The position numbers and the translations under genes were made by a program. A DNA stretch of 64,000 nt, taken from the NCBI GenBank assembly GCA_037447655.1, contig JBBHKE010003153.1, positions 1-64,000 of the forward strand, given 5' to 3'. The stretch comes from Zygnema cylindricum (taxonomy: Eukaryota; Streptophyta; Zygnematophyceae; Zygnematales; Zygnemataceae). How positions within the stretch are numbered: position 1 is the first letter of the stretch; each line of letters begins with the position of its first letter. This document shows, one piece after another, positions 21,897 through 32,298 of this stretch. The notes under the pieces are model-generated. The model did no database searches, was not told the DNA's origin, and saw nothing but the letters and a program-made list of their open reading frames with translations.

Positions 21897-23663
21897 TTGC
21901 AGAAACGTGATGAGGAAAGAGGGAAAGATCCCTATCGAAAATTTGGTGGAAGAGGACAAGGAGGTGGCAGATTTGATAGACAAGGGAGAGGAACTTCTCG
22001 AGGAGGATTATGTCACTTTTGCAAGAAACTGGGACACTATATGGCAGATTGTGTCAAACTTGCAGATCTTCAATTGAAAGATGGTCAAGGAACCTCAAGG
22101 GATGGAGGAAAGAAAAAGGCTTTCCTGACTCAAGTTCATGATGAGGAAGTGGAAGGAAAAATTGAACCTGAAGAGAAGCTTGAGGAGCTTCTTCTTAATC
22201 CGAAAAACACTGAAAAGCATGTCGACATTCCACGGAGACAAAAGTGTGCTTTCGGAGGTAAGAGGGATCCACCCGAGGATGGGTGGATCATAGACTCAGG
22301 GGCTTTAATGCATATGTGCAAAGATAAGCGGTGGTTCACTAAACCGAGAAAGGTCTCAACAATTGAGATCGAGTACGGAGTTGGTGGAGTAGAAACCACA
22401 AGTCTTGTTGGAACTGTTGACTTGAAGGTTCTAGTAACTGGAAAGGCCTTAATTGTAACACTCTCAGACGTTCTTTACATTCCACAGCTTAGCAAGAACC
22501 TAGTCTCAACAGCTGTCCTAGATGAAAAGGAGTTTGAAACAGGAACTAGGAAAGGAATCTTCACAGCAAGCTTTGATAATGATGTTTATTTCATAGCTGA
22601 GAAGGGCAGTCAAGGAATGTTCAGAATTGTTCTTTGCAATGAAAATAGTGTTCTCTACTCGTGTGCAAGTGAGATGATGCTTTGGCATAAAAGGTTGGGG
22701 CATGTGCATCTAGATGGATTAAAAAAAATGAAGAAAAAGGGAATAGTGGAGGGTATTACCTTTGATGATTGTAGTGGATGTGCCCAAGGAAAGATTCATA
22801 GACTTCTATTTCCAAAGGCAACCACATTTAGGAGAGAGAAAGTATTAGATCTAGTTCACACTGATGTTTGGGGACGTGCTAGGTATGCTTCACATGGGGG
22901 GAAGAGATGGATGTTAACCATCACAGATGATTGGTCTAGATACACAAAGGTATACTTTCGTAGACATAAGTCAGAGGTATTAAGATGTTTCAAAGAGTAT
23001 AAATTATTGAGTCAAAAGCAACATGAAACCTCAATAAAAGAGATAAGAAGTGATAATGGGAATGAATACACCTCAAGGGAATTTGAAGAATATCTTAAAG
23101 AAGAAGGAATTCATCATGAGAAAACTGTTCCCTATAATCCGGAACAAAATGGAGTAGCAGAAAGAGTGAATAGAACTTAAGGAGATATGTCCAAAATTAT
23201 GTTAACTGATAAGAGGATAGGGTTACAATTTTGGGCGGAGTCTATGAACTATGCTAATTTCATCAAAAATAGAGTCATAACTTTAGCAAATAAGGAGGAA
23301 ACTCCGTATGAGAGGTGGACAGGGAGAAAGCCTGATTTGTCTAGTTTGAGAGTGTTCGGAAGTCAAGTCTACAGTCTGGATTCTGATAAGACTAAATGGA
23401 AGTTAGAGGGGAGAGGGAAGCCAAGATATCTTGTAGGTTATGATGAGAGCACAAAAGGATACCGAGTGTATGACTTGAAAAAGAGAGATATAATTTTAGG
23501 GAAACACATAGTGGTGATGAGTGAAGAGAAGTCCATTGATCCATTCAAATATAATAAGGAAGTCAAAACCAGATTTGAAACGGATCAGTTATTTGACTTT
23601 GATTTTCAAAATGAAGAGAAAGAAGAGGGAGAAAAAGAAAAACCTCCAGATCTACCATAGGAG
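21897..23663 (+). pseudogene. Element D nucleocapsid, protease and integrase
   Basis: A long frame (21897-23180, 427 codons) has an arginine/glycine-rich stretch, a CCHC knuckle (CHFCKKLGHYMADC), the protease site WIIDSGALMHMC, LYIPQLSKNLVST, pre-integrase LGHVHLDGLKKMKKKG and CSGCAQGKIHRL, and the integrase core HTDVWGRARYAS, RSDNGNEYTS, EQNGVAERVNRT. A TAA at 23178-23180 interrupts it; the same frame resumes at 23187 with MLTDKRIGLQFWAES and runs to 23660 (PYERWTGRKPDLS, YLVGYDESTKGYRVYD). Apart from this stop it is nearly intact. Confidence 0.88.
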
Positions 23664-25162
23664 GAAGAAAGGACAACATCCGAGGCAACGCCACAATACG
23701 AAGTGGAAACCGATGAGGAACTTGATGAGACACCGGAATTGGAAGATAGGGGAGCTGAAAATAATCCTAAACGAAACCCAAGGATGCTTTCCATACCGGC
23801 GTCTGATTTTGATGGGGAAGAAGTAGTAAACAACTTCAAGAAAGACAAGTAAATAACCAACTCATAAAGATGTCTCACCCAGATGAACCTCAAACATACT
23901 TAGAGGCCATAAACACTCCACAAAGTAGTCGGTGGATCACATCTATAAATGAAGAAATGGCCTCTATCATGGAAGCTAATACATGGGAGTTGGTAGATTT
24001 TCCACGAGACCAAAAACCGATCGGATGTAAGTGGGTGTTTAAACTTAAATTAAACTCAGATAATACCATAAGGAGGTACAAAGCTAGGTTAGATGCAAAA
24101 GGTTATACTCAGAAAGAGGGGATAGACTACGAAGAAACCTTTGCACCTATAGTCAGATTTCCTTCTATTAAAATCCTTTTAAGTATAGCAGCCACCAAGG
24201 ATATGGAAATCACCATATATATATTAAAACGACCTTTTTGTACGGAGAGTTGGAAGAAGAAATTTATATGAGACAACCAGAAGGATTCGTGGAAAGTGGG
24301 GAAGAAAAAAAAGTTTGCAAAGTGAAAAAACCACTCTATGGGCTTAAGCAAGCCCTGCTACAGTGGAATATAAAGCTCGAAAAATATCTGACCGGTTTGG
24401 GGTATATCAAAATTAGTTCAGATCACTCTATATATTTATTTGAGGATGAGAATGGAGTGATATTTATTGCTATTTATGTGGATGATTTGTTGGTCTTAAG
24501 CAAAGTCCTTAGATAAAATTAACAAACTAAAACACGATCTTAGAAGCAGTTTTGATATTAAAGATCTCGGTGAAGCAAAATACATTCTGGGAATTCAGAT
24601 GGAGAGAGATATAGGGAATAGAATTATAAGACTAACTCAAAAAGAAACAATCGGTAATATACTAGAAAAATTTCAGATGGAAAAAGCAAACGGATGTACT
24701 TCTCTAATGGATTTGAAGAAAGTGTCTGAGGGGAGTGAACAAAGAGGAATATTGATCATTAATGATGAGATGGATGAGATAGAAAGAAAATTTATGGAAA
24801 ATATCCCTTACCGTCAGATTGTAGGCAGTTTAATTTATTTTATGAACTGTACCCATCCGGATATAGCACCAGCTGTAGGTGTTTTTAGTAGAAGTCTAGG
24901 TGTCCTTAGTAGAAGTCTAAATGAACCAAGAAAGAGAGACAGGGAGGTTGCCAAAAGGGTGATGAGGTATCTGGTGGGGACAAGGGAATTATAGTTGCAT
25001 TTTGGAGGGGAGCACACTGACATCACCAGTGGGAGTGATGCCAGTTATGGAGATGTGCATTTAAGGCGGTGTACGACTGGATATATGTTGCAAATTAGAT
25101 CCGGTACATGTTGTTGGAGTAGCAAGCAACAAAAAGTAGTTGCTCAGTCCACTATGGAAGCT
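23664..25162 (+). pseudogene. Element D RT and first part of RNase H
   Basis: RT pieces: NTPQSSRWITSINEEMAS and GCKWVFKLKLNSDNT (23870-24270), KPLYGLKQA, then AIYVDDLLVLSK (24238-24516, intact YVDD), MERDIGNRIIRLTQKE (24599-24994), RNase H SDASYGD and TTGYML (25005-25160). Frameshifts near 24235, 24515 and 25000. A 21-bp in-frame duplication at 24878-24919 repeats FSRSLGV/LSRSLNE. It stops at QSTMEA where element E inserted; the remainder starts at 31361. Confidence 0.86.
24878..24919 (+). repeat. 21-bp in-frame duplication in element D RT
   Basis: GGTGTTTTTAGTAGAAGTCT-type units at 24878-24898 and 24899-24919, seven codons each. E and F carry one copy. Confidence 0.75.
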
Positions 25163-26063
25163 TGAAATTCTGTGGTCTCCATTGACCCACAGAATGAGCA
25201 GCCTATGTAAAGCCTCTAGGATAATATTTATCCATTCTACTTTCCCGCTGAATAAGCGCCGCCCAGGCACACAAATATTCTGATCACTCTCAACGCTATG
25301 AGGACAAGATTCCCTTGAGTCAAACGCAAAAAGAATCACTGAATTTGCTCACCTGAGCAGTAAGTTATGGCTGGTCAAAGATTACCTTTATAGTTACAAG
25401 CTCTTTTAGAGAGAGAGGTACCTAAATATTACTAAGTCTCGGTCTGCCTACTCACGACTACCTACTATTAAACCCTATTCCAATAGGAACACTATAAAAT
25501 ACAAAAAGGTACAACGGGCGATGTACTTACTGTACGACCATTGTACGACAAGGTCTACAAGGTGACACCTGTCATATCGGAAGCCATGGTTCCTCCTCCC
25601 ATATTCTCCGGTATCAAATAATGTGATGCCACGTGGCGCCACGTGGCACCGCTTTACGCTATATCCCTATGCCGCCAAAAAGCTCACTTCGCGTGGCGGC
25701 TATAATGCCGGCCCTCCGATCAAAACATATTTTACACGGTTCAGATTTGCGTACATGCAGAATTTGCTCCTTTTGGTTAGTCTGCTTTTAATTAGCTGTT
25801 TTGTTAATGTTTATATATTTATGAAACCCATCACGTGTATCGTTTCGTAACGCCTTAATGGTTAAGGCGTTAGGCTCTATGGAATCTAGAGGTCACAGGT
25901 TCAAATCTAGACCTAGGCATCATTTTAGCCAAAATACCCTTAACTGCAAAAATTGCCACTTTTTAAATATGGCAACAGCCATGGCCCGCCTTTGATCCTT
26001 ACTCTCTTTCTTTAAAACAAAACTAAAATAGGGAAGTGAACTATTAATTACCTCTTTTCAACA
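25163..26063 (-). repeat. Element E 3' LTR (left copy)
   Basis: TGAAATTCTGTGG to TTTTCAACA on the plus strand, next to a polypurine tract (minus-strand AAGGGGAG, 26064-26071). It has two overlapping G-boxes (CCACGTGGC) at 25628-25648, GTAC sites at about 25505-25555 and the tRNA-like module. Confidence 0.92.
25845..25926 (+). other. tRNA-like module, antisense to LTR E (left)
   Basis: A 10-bp palindromic arm AACGCCTTAA-TGG-TTAAGGCGTT (about 25849-25871), box B GGTTCAAATCT (25898-25908) and TTTT at 25923-25926. It has the layout of a Pol III unit with its terminator. Antisense to element E. Confidence 0.6.
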
Positions 26064-26074
26064 CTCCCCTTAAT

Positions 26075-28539
26075 TCCTAGTCACTTTTCAATTTTAATCG
26101 ACAGTTTTCTCTGTAATAAATCAACTTAGGGGAAGGCACTGCTTTTGTCATCATGTCTGCAATCATTTCTCTATCAGTTTTATGAACCAGTTTAATAATT
26201 TTATTTTCTACCTTCTCTCTGACAAAGCTTAGTCTAACACCATACGCTTAGCTTTGAAGTGATGTTTCGGATTAGCTGCAATCGAGATAGCGACTTGATT
26301 ATCTCAAAAAACATTTTGAGTTCCAGACTTCATGAACCCAAGTTCTTCAAGAAGAGATTTAACCCACATTAATTCTTTGGTGGCAGCACAAGAAGCCATG
26401 TATTCAGCCTCCATAGTGGACTGAGCAACTACTTTTTGTTGCTTGCTACTCAAACAACATGCACCGGATCCAATTTGCAACACATATTCAGTCGTACACC
26501 TCCTTAAAGGCACATCTCCATAACTAGCATCACTCCAAGTGGTGATGTCAGTGTGCTCCCCTCCCAAATGCAACCATAATTCCCTTGTCCCCACCAGATA
26601 CCTCATCACCCTTTTGGCAACCTCCCAATCTCTCTTTTTTAGTTTATTTAGTTTTCTACTAAAGACACCTACAGCTGCAGCTATATCCGGACGGGTACAG
26701 TTCATAAAATAAATTAAATTGCCTACAATCTGCCGATAAGGGATATTTTCCATAAATTTTCTTTTTATCTCGTCCATCTCATCATTAATGATGAATATTC
26801 CTCCCTCTTCACTCCCCTGACTCACTTTCTTCAAATCCATGGGAGTAGTATATCCCTTTGCTTTCTCCATTTGAATTTTTTCTAGCATATTACGGATTGC
26901 TTCTTTTTGAGTGAGTCTTATAGTTCTATTCCCTCTATCTCTCTCCATCTGAATTCCCAAAATGTACTTTGCTTCGCCAAGATCTTTCATATCAAAACTG
27001 CTTCTAAGATTCCGTTTTAGTATGTTAATTTTTTCTAAGGACTTGCTCAAGACCAACAAATCATCCACATAAATAGCAATAAATATCACTCCATTCTCAT
27101 CCTCAAATAAATATATAGAGTGATCTGAACTAATTCTGATATACCCCAAACCGGTCAGAAATTCGTCGAGCTTTATATTCCACTGTCGCGGGGCTTGCTT
27201 AAGCCCATAAAGTGATTTTATCAGTTTGCAAACTTTGTTTTCTTCCCCACTTTCCACGAATCCTTCCGGTTGCTTCATGTAAATTTCTTCTTCCAACTCT
27301 CCGTGCAAAAAGGCAGTTTTAATATCCATCTGGTGGATTTCCATATCCTCCGCTGCGGCTATACTTAAAAGGATTCTAACAGAAGGAAATCTTACTACAG
27401 GTGCAAAGGTTTTTTCGTAGTCTATCCCCTCTTTCTGTGTATAACCTTTTGCAACTATCCTAGCTTTGTACCTCTCAATGGTATTATCCGGGTTTAATTT
27501 AAGTTTAAACACCCACTAATATCCGATCGGTTTTCGGTCCGGTGGACAATCTACCAACTCCCATGTATTGGCTTCCATGATAGAGGCCATTTCTTCATTT
27601 ATAGCTGTGATCCACCGGCTACTTTCTGGAGTGTTTATGGCTTCTAAGTATGTTTGAGGTTCATGTGGGTGAGACATATTTGTGAGTTTGTTATTTACTT
27701 GTCTTTCTTGAAGTCGTTTACTACTTTTTCTTCCCCCTTCAAAATCTGACGCCGGTATAGAAGGCATCCTTGGGTTTTGTTTTGGGAGATTTTCAGCTTC
27801 CCTATCTTCCAATTCCGGTGTCTCATTAAGTTCCTCATCGGTTTCCACTTTGTATTGTGGCGTTGCCTCGGATGTTGTCCTTTCCTCCTTCTCCTTTGGT
27901 AGATCTGCAGATTTTTCTTTTTCTCCCTCTTCCTTCTCTTCATTTTCAAAGTCAAAGTCAGAAAACTGATCCGTTTCAAATCTGAATTTGACTTCCTTAT
28001 TATATTTGAATGGATCAATGGACTTCTCTTCATTCATCACCACTATGTGTTTTACCAGAATTATATCTCTCTTTTTCAAGTCATACACTCAGTATCCTTT
28101 TGTGCTCTCATCATATCCTACAAGATATCCTAGTTTCCCTTTTCCTTTTTACTCCCATTTAGTCTTATCGGAATCCAAACTGTAGACTTGAATCAGGCTT
28201 TCTTCCTGTCCACCTCTCATACGGAGTTTCCTACTTATATGTTGAAGTTAGGACTCTATTTTTGATGAAATTAGCATAGTTCATAGACTCAGCCCAAAAC
28301 TGCAGCCTTATCCTCTTGTCACTTAACACACTTCTGGACATATCTCCTAAAGTTCTATTCACTCTTTCTGCTACTCCATTTTGTTCCGGATTATGGGGAA
28401 CAATTTTCTCATGATGAATTCCTTCTTCTTTAAGATATTCTTAAAAATCCCTTGAGGTGTATTCTTTCCCATTATCACTTCTTATCTCTTTTATTGAGGT
28501 TTCATGTAGCTTTTCACTCCATACTTTATACTCTTTGAA
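26075..28539 (-). pseudogene. Element E integrase C-terminus, RT and RNase H
   Basis: From 28539 down: broken integrase core and C-terminus (28539-28090), linker and RT start (28088-27516, PASDFEGGRKSSKRLQE, NEEMASIMEANTWELVD), then after a stop at the codon following KPIGY a 402-codon frame (27512-26304) with YKARIVAKGYTQKEGIDYE, DMEIHQMDIKTAFLHG, SLYGLKQAPRQWN, the active site AIYVDDLLVLSK, and RNase H SDASYGD, QSTMEAEYMASC. At 26304 CDNQ reads with a stop, and the tail to 26075 is frame-broken. The RT palm itself looks intact. Confidence 0.88.
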
Positions 28540-29727
28540 TTATTGTAATACCTCTGACTTATGTCTGAGGAAGTATACCTTCGAGTATCTAGACCAATCA
28601 TCTGTGATAGTTAACATCCATCTCTTCCCCCCATGTGAAGCATACCTAGCAGGTCCCCAAACATCAGTGTTAACTAGATCTAATACTTTCTCTCTCCTAA
28701 ATGTGGTTGCCTTTGGAAATGGAAGTCTATGAATCTTCCCTTGGGCAAATCCACTACAATCATCAAAGGTCTCATCATCTTCAAAAGTAATACCCTCCAC
28801 TATTCCCTTTTTCTTCATTTTCTTTAATCTATCTAGATGCACATGCCCCAACCTTTTATGCCAAAGCATCATCTCACTTGCACACGAGTAGAGAACACTT
28901 TTTTCATTGCAAAGAACAATTCTGAACATTCCTTGACTGCCTTTCTCAGCTATGAAATAAACCTCATTATCAAAGCTTGCTGTGAAGATTCCTTTCCTAG
29001 TTCCTGTTTCAAACTCCTTTTCATCTAGGACAGCTGTTGAGACTAGGTTCTTGCTAAGTTGTGGAATGTAAAGAACGTCTGAGAGTGTTACAATTGAGGC
29101 CTTTCCATCAACTAGAACCTTCAAGTCAACAGTTCCAACAAGACTTGTGGTTTCTACTCTACCATCTCCGTACTCTATCTCAACTGTTGGGATCTTTCTC
29201 AGTTTAGTGAACCACCGCTTATCTTTGCACATATGCATTGAAGCCCCTGAGTCTATGATCCACCCATCCTCGGGTGGGTCCCTCTTACCTCCGAAAGCAC
29301 ACTTTTGTCTCAGTGGTATGTCAACATGTTTTTCAGTGTTTTTCGGATTAAGGAGAAGCTCCTGAAGCTCCTCTTCAGGTTCAGTTTTTTCTTCCACTTC
29401 CTCATCAAGAACTTGAGTCAGGAAAGCCTTTTTCTTTCCTCCATCCTTTGAGGTTCCTTGACCATCTTTCAGTCGAAGATCTGCAAGTTTGACACAATCT
29501 GCCATATAGTGTCCCGGTTTCTTGCAAAAGTGACATAATCCTCCTCGAGAAGTTCCTCTCCCCTGTCTATCAAATCCTCCTTGTCCTCTTCCACCAAAGT
29601 TTCGATAGGGATCTTTCCCTCTCTCCTCATCACGCTTCCCCCAATCAGCTCCTGCAGACAATGCTTGAACACTTGAACTCCCTCTCCTAACCTCTATGGT
29701 GCTTTCTTTCACTAAAATCATTCCCAC
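28540..29727 (-). pseudogene. Element E nucleocapsid, protease and integrase N-half (395 codons)
   Basis: Continuous frame. Order: VKESTIEVRRG, an RG-rich basic stretch, a CCHC knuckle CHFCKKPGHYMADC, an acidic glutamate-rich linker, protease WIIDSGASMHMC, LYIPQLSKNLVST, pre-integrase LGHVHLDRLKKMKKKG, and the integrase core up to WSRYSKVYFLRHKSEVL. It lacks the second half of the integrase in this frame because of a break at 28540. Part of a Gag-Pol polyprotein, not an independent gene. Confidence 0.86.
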
Positions 29728-30479
29728 ATTGTCATCCCAATTTCAATTGCCATCTCCTATGTCCTGCAATCGGTTAATGATATTCTCATACTCTTCAGGT
29801 AGTTTCATCATAAATGTGTTCACTCTTTGTCTCTTAGACCATGAGTTACCTGCACTCTCTAACTCTCCAAACAATGCTCCTAAACCATTGCAATAATTAT
29901 CCATACTTCCTCCCTTATAAGTATATGCTGTAATCTTATTTTCTGCCAACTGTTGCTGCTGCAATGATCCACTCTTATATTTGTTAACTAGTAATATCCA
30001 AATCTGAGATGAAGATTTGACATGCATAAGGGGAATGGCAATGTCCTTTGTTACACTTTTAAGAATTAAGAGCTTAGCAACCTTGTCTTTGTAGTTCCAC
30101 TTTTCATACTCTGATCTTTCGGTCTGAACCCTTGTCGTTGTTGCTGGTGGTGCTGCTGCCGGTATCGCCTTCGGCAATGGTGTTACTTGAGTTGTAACTC
30201 CATCCTTTTCTCCTTCCATGACAATCTCTTCTCCTTCCTCATCTTCATCCTCGGTGATGGTGGCAGCTGTTCTACCAACTGTAGAGGCGGAGGTGCCAGA
30301 AAAACGTGTCCCTCAAACCCAGGTGGAGGTGGGCATCGAATTTGTCCAAACACTATGCCCCATAGATGCATCTCAAATAGTTTTCCCTCTCTCATCATTT
30401 CCCAATAAAGAAAGTCTGATCGATCAAACATGGGCACCCTAGAGGGTGGGCCCATAACCTGAAATTCTGTGGTCTCCAT
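29728..30479 (-). pseudogene. Element E Gag
   Basis: ATG 30479 is within the LTR; METTEFQVMGPPSRVPMF reads through the PBS. A base loss after CPPPPGFE shifts the frame, and the Gag core follows in another frame (30219-29743: KWNYKDKVAKLLILKSV, SSQIWILLVNKYKSG, QQQQLAENKITAYTYKGG, LMMKLPEEYENII-type words). The fold is the common copia/UBN2 Gag. Confidence 0.82.
30445..30459 (-). other. Primer-binding site of element E (half-tRNA type)
   Basis: Minus-strand GGTTATGGGCCCACC begins at the base after the LTR. It is complementary to the anticodon stem-loop of initiator tRNA-Met (GGTGGGCCCATAACC), including the CACC side expected for a plant tRNA. Unlike TGGTATCAGAGC of element L, it does not pair with the tRNA 3' end. 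Confidence 0.8.
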
Positions 30480-30787
30480 TGACCCACAGAATGAGCAGCC
30501 TATGTAAAGCCTCTAGGATAATATTTGCCCCTTCTACTTTCCCGCTGAATAAGCGCCGCCCAGGCACACAAATATTCAGACCACTCTCACCCTTGTGAGG
30601 AAAAGACTCCCCTGAGTCAAACGCAAAAAGAATCACTGAATTTGCTCCTTTTAGTAGTAAGTTATGGCTGGTCAAAGATGACCTTTATAGTTACAAGCTC
30701 TCTTAGAGAGAGAGGTACCTAAATATTACTAAGTCTCGGTCTGCCTACTCACGACTACCTACTATTAAACCCTAGTCCAATAGGAAC

Positions 30788-30843
30788 ACTATAAAGTACA
30801 AGAAGGTACAACGGGGGATGTACTTATTGTACGACCATTGTAC
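30788..30843 (-). promoter_or_regulatory. GTAC cluster and TATA-like box of LTR E
   Basis: GTAC at 30796, 30806, 30820, 30829 and 30840, with CTTTATAG on the minus strand beside the innermost one. Same arrangement as in D and F. Confidence 0.55.
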
Positions 30844-31140
30844 GACAAGGTCTACAAGGTGACACCTGTCATATCGGAAGCCATGGTTCCTCCTCCCATC
30901 TTCTCCGGTATCAAATAATGTGGCGCCACGTGGCGCCACGTGGCACCGCGTGACGCTATATCCGTATGCCGCCAAAAAGCTCACTTTGCGTGGCGGATAT
31001 AATGCTGGCCGTCCGATCAAAACATATTTTATACGGTTCAGATACGCGTACATGCAGGAATTGCTCCTTTTGGTTAGTCTGCTGTTAATTAGCTGTTGCG
31101 TTAATGTTTATATATTAATGAAACCCGTCACGTGTATCGT

Positions 31141-31223
31141 TTCGTAACGCCTTAATGGTTAAGGTGTTAAGCTATAAAGAATCTAGAGGTCACAGGTTCA
31201 AATTTAGACCTACGCATCATTTT
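31141..31223 (+). other. tRNA-like module, antisense to LTR E (right)
   Basis: AACGCCTTAATGGTTAAGG arm, box B GGTTCAAATTT and TTTT at about 31219-31222. One arm of the stem differs from the left copy (AAGGTGTT). Confidence 0.5.
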
Positions 31224-31360
31224 AGCCAAAATACCCTTACCTGCAAAAACTGCCACTTTCTAAATATGGCGGCAACCATGGCGCGCCTTTGATCCTTACT
31301 CTCTTTCTTTAGAACAAAATTAAAATAGGGAAGTGACTTATTAATTACCACTTTTCAACA

Positions 31361-31708
31361 AAGCTGAATACATGGCTTCCTGTGTTGCCACCAAAGAATT
31401 AATGTGGGTTAAATCTCTTCTTCAAGAACTTGGGTTCATGAAGTTTGGAACTCAAAATACTTTTTGTGATAATTAAGCTGCCATCTCTATTGCAGCTAAT
31501 CCGAAACATCACTTCAAAGCTAAGCATATGGATATTAGTCTACGCTTTGTCAAAGAGAAGGTACAAAATAAAATTATTAAAATGTTTCATAAAAATGATA
31601 GAGAAATGATTGCAAACATGATGACAAAACCAATGCGTTCCCCTAAGTTGATTTATTGCAAAGAAAACTGTGGATTAAAATTGAAAAGTGACTAGGAATT
31701 AAGGTGAG
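31361..31708 (+). pseudogene. Element D RNase H C-terminus and polypurine tract
   Basis: Resumes D's coding after the duplicated AAGCT: AEYMASCVATKELMWVK, NPKHHFKAKHMDI, then the LTR-proximal KLKSD end. One TAA replaces the Q of CDNQAA (31475). A weakened purine tract AAGGTGAG precedes the 3' LTR. Confidence 0.85.
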
Positions 31709-32298
31709 TGTTGAAAAAAGGTAATTAATAGGTCACTTCTCTATCTTAGTTTTGCTTTAAAGAAATAGAGTGAGGATCAATGGCGCGCCATGGCTGCGGC
31801 ATATTTAGAAAGTGGAAGATTTTGAAGAAGAGGAAATTTTACTAAAATTTTGCCTAAGTCAAGATTTGAACCTGCGACCTCTGCATTCTCTATAAACAAG
31901 CGCTTTAACCATTAAAGCGCTACGAAACGATACACTTGACGGGTTTGAAAGATATATAAACATTAACGCGACAACTAATTAACAGCATACTAACGAAAAG
32001 GAGCAATTCATTCATGTACGCAAATCTAAACCGTGTAAAATATGTTTTGATCGGACGGTCAGCATTGTAGCCGCCACACGAAGTGAGCTTTTGGCGTCGT
32101 TTGGAGATAGCGTCACGCGGTGCCACGTGGCGCCACATTATTTGATACCGGAGAAGATGGGAGGAGGAACCATGGCTCCCGATTTCACACGTGTCACCTT
32201 GTTGACCATGTCGTACAATGGTCGTACAATAAGTACATCTCCTATTGTACCTTCTTGTACTGTAAAGTATTCCTATTGGGCTAGGGTTTAGTAGTTGG
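31709..32298 (+). repeat. Element D 3' LTR, first part
   Basis: Starts TGTTGAAAAAAGG; contains the GCGCCATGGC palindrome, tRNA-like unit, G-box (32122-32131), GTAC sites (about 32210-32260) and AGGGTTTAG. Cut at 32298 by solo LTR G; the last five bases GTTGG are G's target copy. Confidence 0.9.
31842..31925 (-). other. tRNA-like module in LTR D (3' copy)
   Basis: Minus strand: arm AGCGCTTTAA-TGG-TTAAAGCGCT, box B GGTTCAAATCT and TTTT downstream. Compared with E and F (AACGCCTTAA/TTAAGGCGTT), changes occur on both sides of the stem and keep it paired. Confidence 0.55.

Larger units (their letters stand above)
25163..31360 (-). mobile_element. Element E, Ty1/copia retrotransposon nested in D
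   Basis: TSD AAGCT at 25158-25162 and 31361-31365. Both LTRs are 901 bp (25163-26063 and 30460-31360). Internal minus-strand region 26064-30459 holds Gag, nucleocapsid, protease, integrase, RT and RNase H in copia order. It is the best preserved of the D/E/F family here, but frameshifts and stops are present and the two LTRs differ at many sites by eye. Confidence 0.93.
30460..31360 (-). repeat. Element E 5' LTR (right copy)
   Basis: 901 bp with the same modules as the left copy. It encodes the Gag start codon and first seven residues near its inner end. Two overlapping G-boxes at 30923-30943. Confidence 0.92.
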
